From Desulfovibrio sp. (GTDB lineage Bacteria > Desulfobacterota > Desulfovibrionia > Desulfovibrionales > Desulfovibrionaceae), in assembly GCA_031291035.1 (NCBI GenBank), contig JAISLI010000047.1, forward strand, positions 1-59,070: a DNA stretch of 59,070 bases. The letters are read 5' to 3'. The first letter of the stretch is position 1. Every line of letters starts with the position of its first letter. The notes beneath the pieces are model-generated. The model did not search any database and had not been told where the DNA came from. It saw only the letters and a program-made list of their open reading frames with translations. Positions 56,908 through 59,070 of the stretch are shown here, piece by piece. The position numbers were made by a program, and so were the translations under genes.

Positions 56908-57031
56908 GAATATCGCGATATTTGACCCCGCGTCGCCTGCCCGGCCGATATTTCGAAAAAGAAGATTTTCGACGGGCCGGACCGGGCGGCCAGAGCATAT
57001 CATGCGCTCACGACACATAACTATTTTTTGC

Positions 57032-57060
57032 TTGCCAAAAAAATTCAAATCCGATAGAAA
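57032..57060 (+). promoter_or_regulatory. Putative promoter of the tRNA-tuf operon
   Basis: TTGCCA (57032-57037) is followed after 17 bases by TAGAAA (57055-57060), 12 bases before tRNA-Thr, in an AT-rich patch. Confidence 0.45.
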
Positions 57061-57071
57061 ATTTATTTGCC

Positions 57072-57147
57072 GCTGGCGTAGCTCAATTGGCAGAGCAGCT
57101 GATTTGTAATCAGCAGGTTGCGGGTTCAAGTCCCATCGCCAGCTCCA
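57072..57147 (+). tRNA. tRNA-Thr (TGT)
   Basis: Acceptor stem GCTGGCG with CGCCAGC, D-arm GTAGCTCAATTGGCAGAGC, anticodon loop TTTGTAA giving TGT, T-arm with TTCAAGT, encoded TCCA end. First of three tRNAs before tuf. Confidence 0.96.
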
Positions 57148-57200
57148 GTGTGCCCTGGGCAAGGCGGGACGATTCTTTTCCCGGCTTGCGGCGAACACCG

Positions 57201-57286
57201 GGAGGGGTTCCCGAGCGGCCAAAGGGAACAGACTGTAAATCTGTCGTCGTACGACTTCGGTGGTTCAAATCCACCCCCCTCCACCA
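57201..57286 (+). tRNA. tRNA-Tyr (GTA)
   Basis: 86-base class II tRNA with a long variable arm (TCGTCGTACGACTTCGG). Acceptor GGAGGGG with CCCCTCC, anticodon GTA in CTGTAAA, T-arm TTCAAAT, encoded CCA. Confidence 0.96.
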
Positions 57287-57373
57287 CCGTCTCTTCCCAT
57301 CCTGACTCTGATGGAAAGGGGTGATTGATAGTCAACTGCCTTGGCTGTAGGAGACAGGGAATACTGTCGGTGA

Positions 57374-57407
57374 ACTACGGTGCGGTAGTCGTCAGGCGGG
57401 CCTGACG
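57374..57407 (+). other. Two stem-loops between tRNA-Tyr and tRNA-Gly
   Basis: ACTAC/GTAGT (57374-57378, 57385-57389) directly followed by CGTCAGG/CCTGACG (57390-57396, 57401-57407). The 144-base spacer is long for tRNAs in one cluster. Function unknown; a processing signal is possible. Confidence 0.5.
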
Positions 57408-57430
57408 CAAACCAGAAGCATCGCCGACGC

Positions 57431-57506
57431 GCGGGAATAGCTCAACGGCTAGAGCATCAGCCTTCCAAGCTGAGGGTTGCGGGTTCGAATCCCGTTTCCC
57501 GCTCCA
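57431..57506 (+). tRNA. tRNA-Gly (TCC)
   Basis: Acceptor GCGGGAA with TTCCCGC, D-arm ATAGCTCAACGGCTAGAGC, anticodon loop CTTCCAA giving TCC, T-arm TTCGAAT, encoded CCA preceded by T. Confidence 0.96.
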
Positions 57507-57706
57507 TTCCCACGATTCCTTAAACCTTCGTTTCGCCGTGGCCGTTGTGTTCCCTGGCAGGCAGGGACTGGATGCGGGGATGACGCGCCCCTTCCCGCAG
57601 GCGCGTCAGGCCATGATTGTCACGCGGGATGCAGGCCCGGCCTGATCGCGCGGAAGCCCGGAATGCGGTCACGAATCCGCTAAAACTTTTTCCAGGGAGA
57701 CCTACA

Positions 57707-58888
57707 ATGGGCAAGGAAAAATACGAACGCAAAAAACCCCACGTCAACATCGGCACCATTGGTCACATTGACCACGGCAAAACCACCCTGACGGCGGCTA
57801 TCACCAAAGTGGCCGGCATGAAAGGCCAGGGCAAGTTCATTTCCTTTGACGAAATCGACAAGGCGCCTGAAGAAAGGGAACGCGGCATCACCATCGCCAC
57901 GGCCCATGTTGAATACGAAACGGAAAAACGCCATTACGCGCATGTGGATTGCCCCGGCCATGCCGACTACATCAAGAACATGATCACCGGCGCCGCCCAA
58001 ATGGACGGCGCGATCCTGGTGGTGGCCGCCACCGACGGCCCGATGGCTCAGACACGCGAGCACGTCCTGCTGGCCCGCCAGGTCGGCGTGCCGTCGCTGC
58101 TGGTCGCCCTGAACAAGGCCGACGCGGTTGACGACGAGGAAATCCTCGAGCTGGTGGAGCTTGAGATCCGCGAACTGCTCGGCTCGCAGGGCTTCGACGA
58201 GGACGCGCCGATCGTGCGCGTCTCCGCGTTGAAGGCTCTGGAGGGAGATGAGGAGTGGTCGAAAGGCGTGGCCGAGTTGATCGCCGCGGTCGACGACTAC
58301 ATCCCCGACCCCGTCCGCGACATGGACAAGCCGTTCTTGATGCCGATTGAGGACGTTTTCACCATCACCGGCCGCGGCACCGTGGTGACCGGCAAGGTCG
58401 ACCGCGGCAAGCTGCCGATCAACTCCGAGGTCGAGATCCTGGGTCTGCGTCCAACCCAAAAGACCGTGGTCACCGGCATCGAGATGTTCCACAAGTCGAT
58501 GGACGAGGCCTGGGCTGGCGAGAACTGCGGCCTGCTGCTGCGCGGCATCAAGCGCGAAGAGGTCGAGCGCGGCCAGGTGGTGGCCAAGCCCGGCACCATC
58601 ACGCCGCACACCAACTTCGAGGCTCAGGTCTACGTGCTGAACAAGGACGAAGGCGGACGGCACAACCCGTTCTATTCGAACTACCGCCCGCAGTTCTACT
58701 TCCGCACCACCGACGTCACCGGCGTCATCACCCTCCCAGAGGACACTGAGATGGTCATGCCCGGCGACAACACCCAGATGACAGTCGAGCTGATCCAGCC
58801 GATCGCCATGGAGGAGGGCCTCGGCTTCGCCATCCGCGAAGGCGGCCGCACGGTCGGCTCCGGCCGGGTCATCAAGATCCTCAAGTAG
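57707..58888 (+). CDS. tuf: Elongation factor Tu, chimeric gene
   Basis: GTPase that brings aminoacyl-tRNA to the ribosome; 393 residues. Intact G-motifs: [26 protein letters not shown] and NKAD. The start at 57707 follows CAGGGAGA. The first 95-105 residues use AAA/GAA codons and proteobacterial wording; from about 58000 codons are nearly all G/C in third position and the protein reads as actinobacterial ([38 protein letters not shown]). I interpret this as an assembly join in a conserved stretch of tuf, so the C-terminal part is not from the same genome. A natural recombinant is less likely. Confidence 0.9.
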   Translation: MGKEKYERKKPHVNIGTIGHIDHGKTTLTAAITKVAGMKGQGKFISFDEIDKAPEERERGITIATAHVEYETEKRHYAHVDCPGHADYIKNMITGAAQMDGAILVVAATDGPMAQTREHVLLARQVGVPSLLVALNKADAVDDEEILELVELEIRELLGSQGFDEDAPIVRVSALKALEGDEEWSKGVAELIAAVDDYIPDPVRDMDKPFLMPIEDVFTITGRGTVVTGKVDRGKLPINSEVEILGLRPTQKTVVTGIEMFHKSMDEAWAGENCGLLLRGIKREEVERGQVVAKPGTITPHTNFEAQVYVLNKDEGGRHNPFYSNYRPQFYFRTTDVTGVITLPEDTEMVMPGDNTQMTVELIQPIAMEEGLGFAIREGGRTVGSGRVIKILK

Positions 58889-59070
58889 TCCAACCCGCCG
58901 ACGCGCGGCGCCGTCCGGGACTCCCCGGCCGGCCCCGCGCGTCGCGCATTTAACCCCACCCACCAGCCCAACCCCCGGGGCCAGGCCCCACCCGCCCACG
59001 TTTTCACCGCTCTCCACTCTCAAACCCCCAGGTCAGGGGGTTGTGGCTGGGCGGGGCCAGACCCCGCCCG
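58889..59070. other. GC-rich end of window, probably foreign
   Basis: Very G+C-rich sequence without a supportable gene. The rpmG, tRNA-Trp and secE genes expected soon after tuf in Desulfovibrio are absent. Consistent with actinobacterial DNA joined by misassembly. Confidence 0.6.

Noticed and set aside
57680..59023. 447-codon minus-strand frame opposite tuf
   Set aside because: Antisense to a clear EF-Tu; long only because of the G+C-rich foreign part.

Overview
The window looks like a chromosomal contig from a Desulfovibrionaceae-type sulfate reducer (Desulfobacterota). The gene order thrS-infC-rpmI-rplT-pheS-pheT-merR-rpe-tkt-pgk matches what I recall from Desulfovibrio genomes. The proteins are proteobacterial/desulfobacterial in type, the DNA is fairly G+C rich, and a tRNA-Thr/Tyr/Gly cluster precedes tuf. 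This assignment rests on synteny and protein resemblance, not on a search.

Layout. 1-9.6 kb: the C-terminal end of an autotransporter, ilvD, a minus-strand pair for surface polysaccharide synthesis (glycosyltransferase plus undecaprenyl-phosphate sugar transferase), a Nudix hydrolase overlapping a UbiD-type decarboxylase, class II fructose-1,6-bisphosphatase (glpX) and a short secreted protein whose 3' end looks disrupted. 9.6-13.8 kb (minus): htpG and a hybrid sensor kinase. 14.2-24.8 kb (plus): tRNA-Val, then the translation block thrS to pheT, a MerR regulator, rpe and tkt. infC appears to start at AUA. 24.8-28.6 kb: a DcuC-type carrier and two M20 amidohydrolases, with different codon choice, sit between tkt and pgk. 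28.6-37.7 kb: pgk, a methyltransferase, ettA, a thioesterase, mltA, an M18 aminopeptidase and folC. Beside folC is what looks like a relic of a type I-C CRISPR array.

38-57 kb: a surface-carbohydrate protein, hemW, then an alpha-glucan (glycogen) cluster: a GH133-type debranching enzyme, a GT4 glycosyltransferase, a GH57 protein, a 1415-residue protein that joins a GT3 glycogen synthase to a GT35 glucan phosphorylase, and a eukaryote-like GH13 branching enzyme. An Hpt protein, a DUF401 permease, a NYN-domain protein and a beta-hydroxyacid dehydrogenase are interspersed. Two genes in this stretch share a nearly identical AT-rich upstream element of about 106 bp, which suggests common regulation or recent duplication.

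57-59 kb: tRNA-Thr, tRNA-Tyr, tRNA-Gly and tuf. The tuf gene begins desulfobacterial but turns actinobacterial in codon use and protein sequence near 57.95-58.03 kb, and the sequence after it stays actinobacterial-like. I read this as a chimeric assembly join in a conserved gene. Everything after about 58.0 kb should be treated as probably from another organism.
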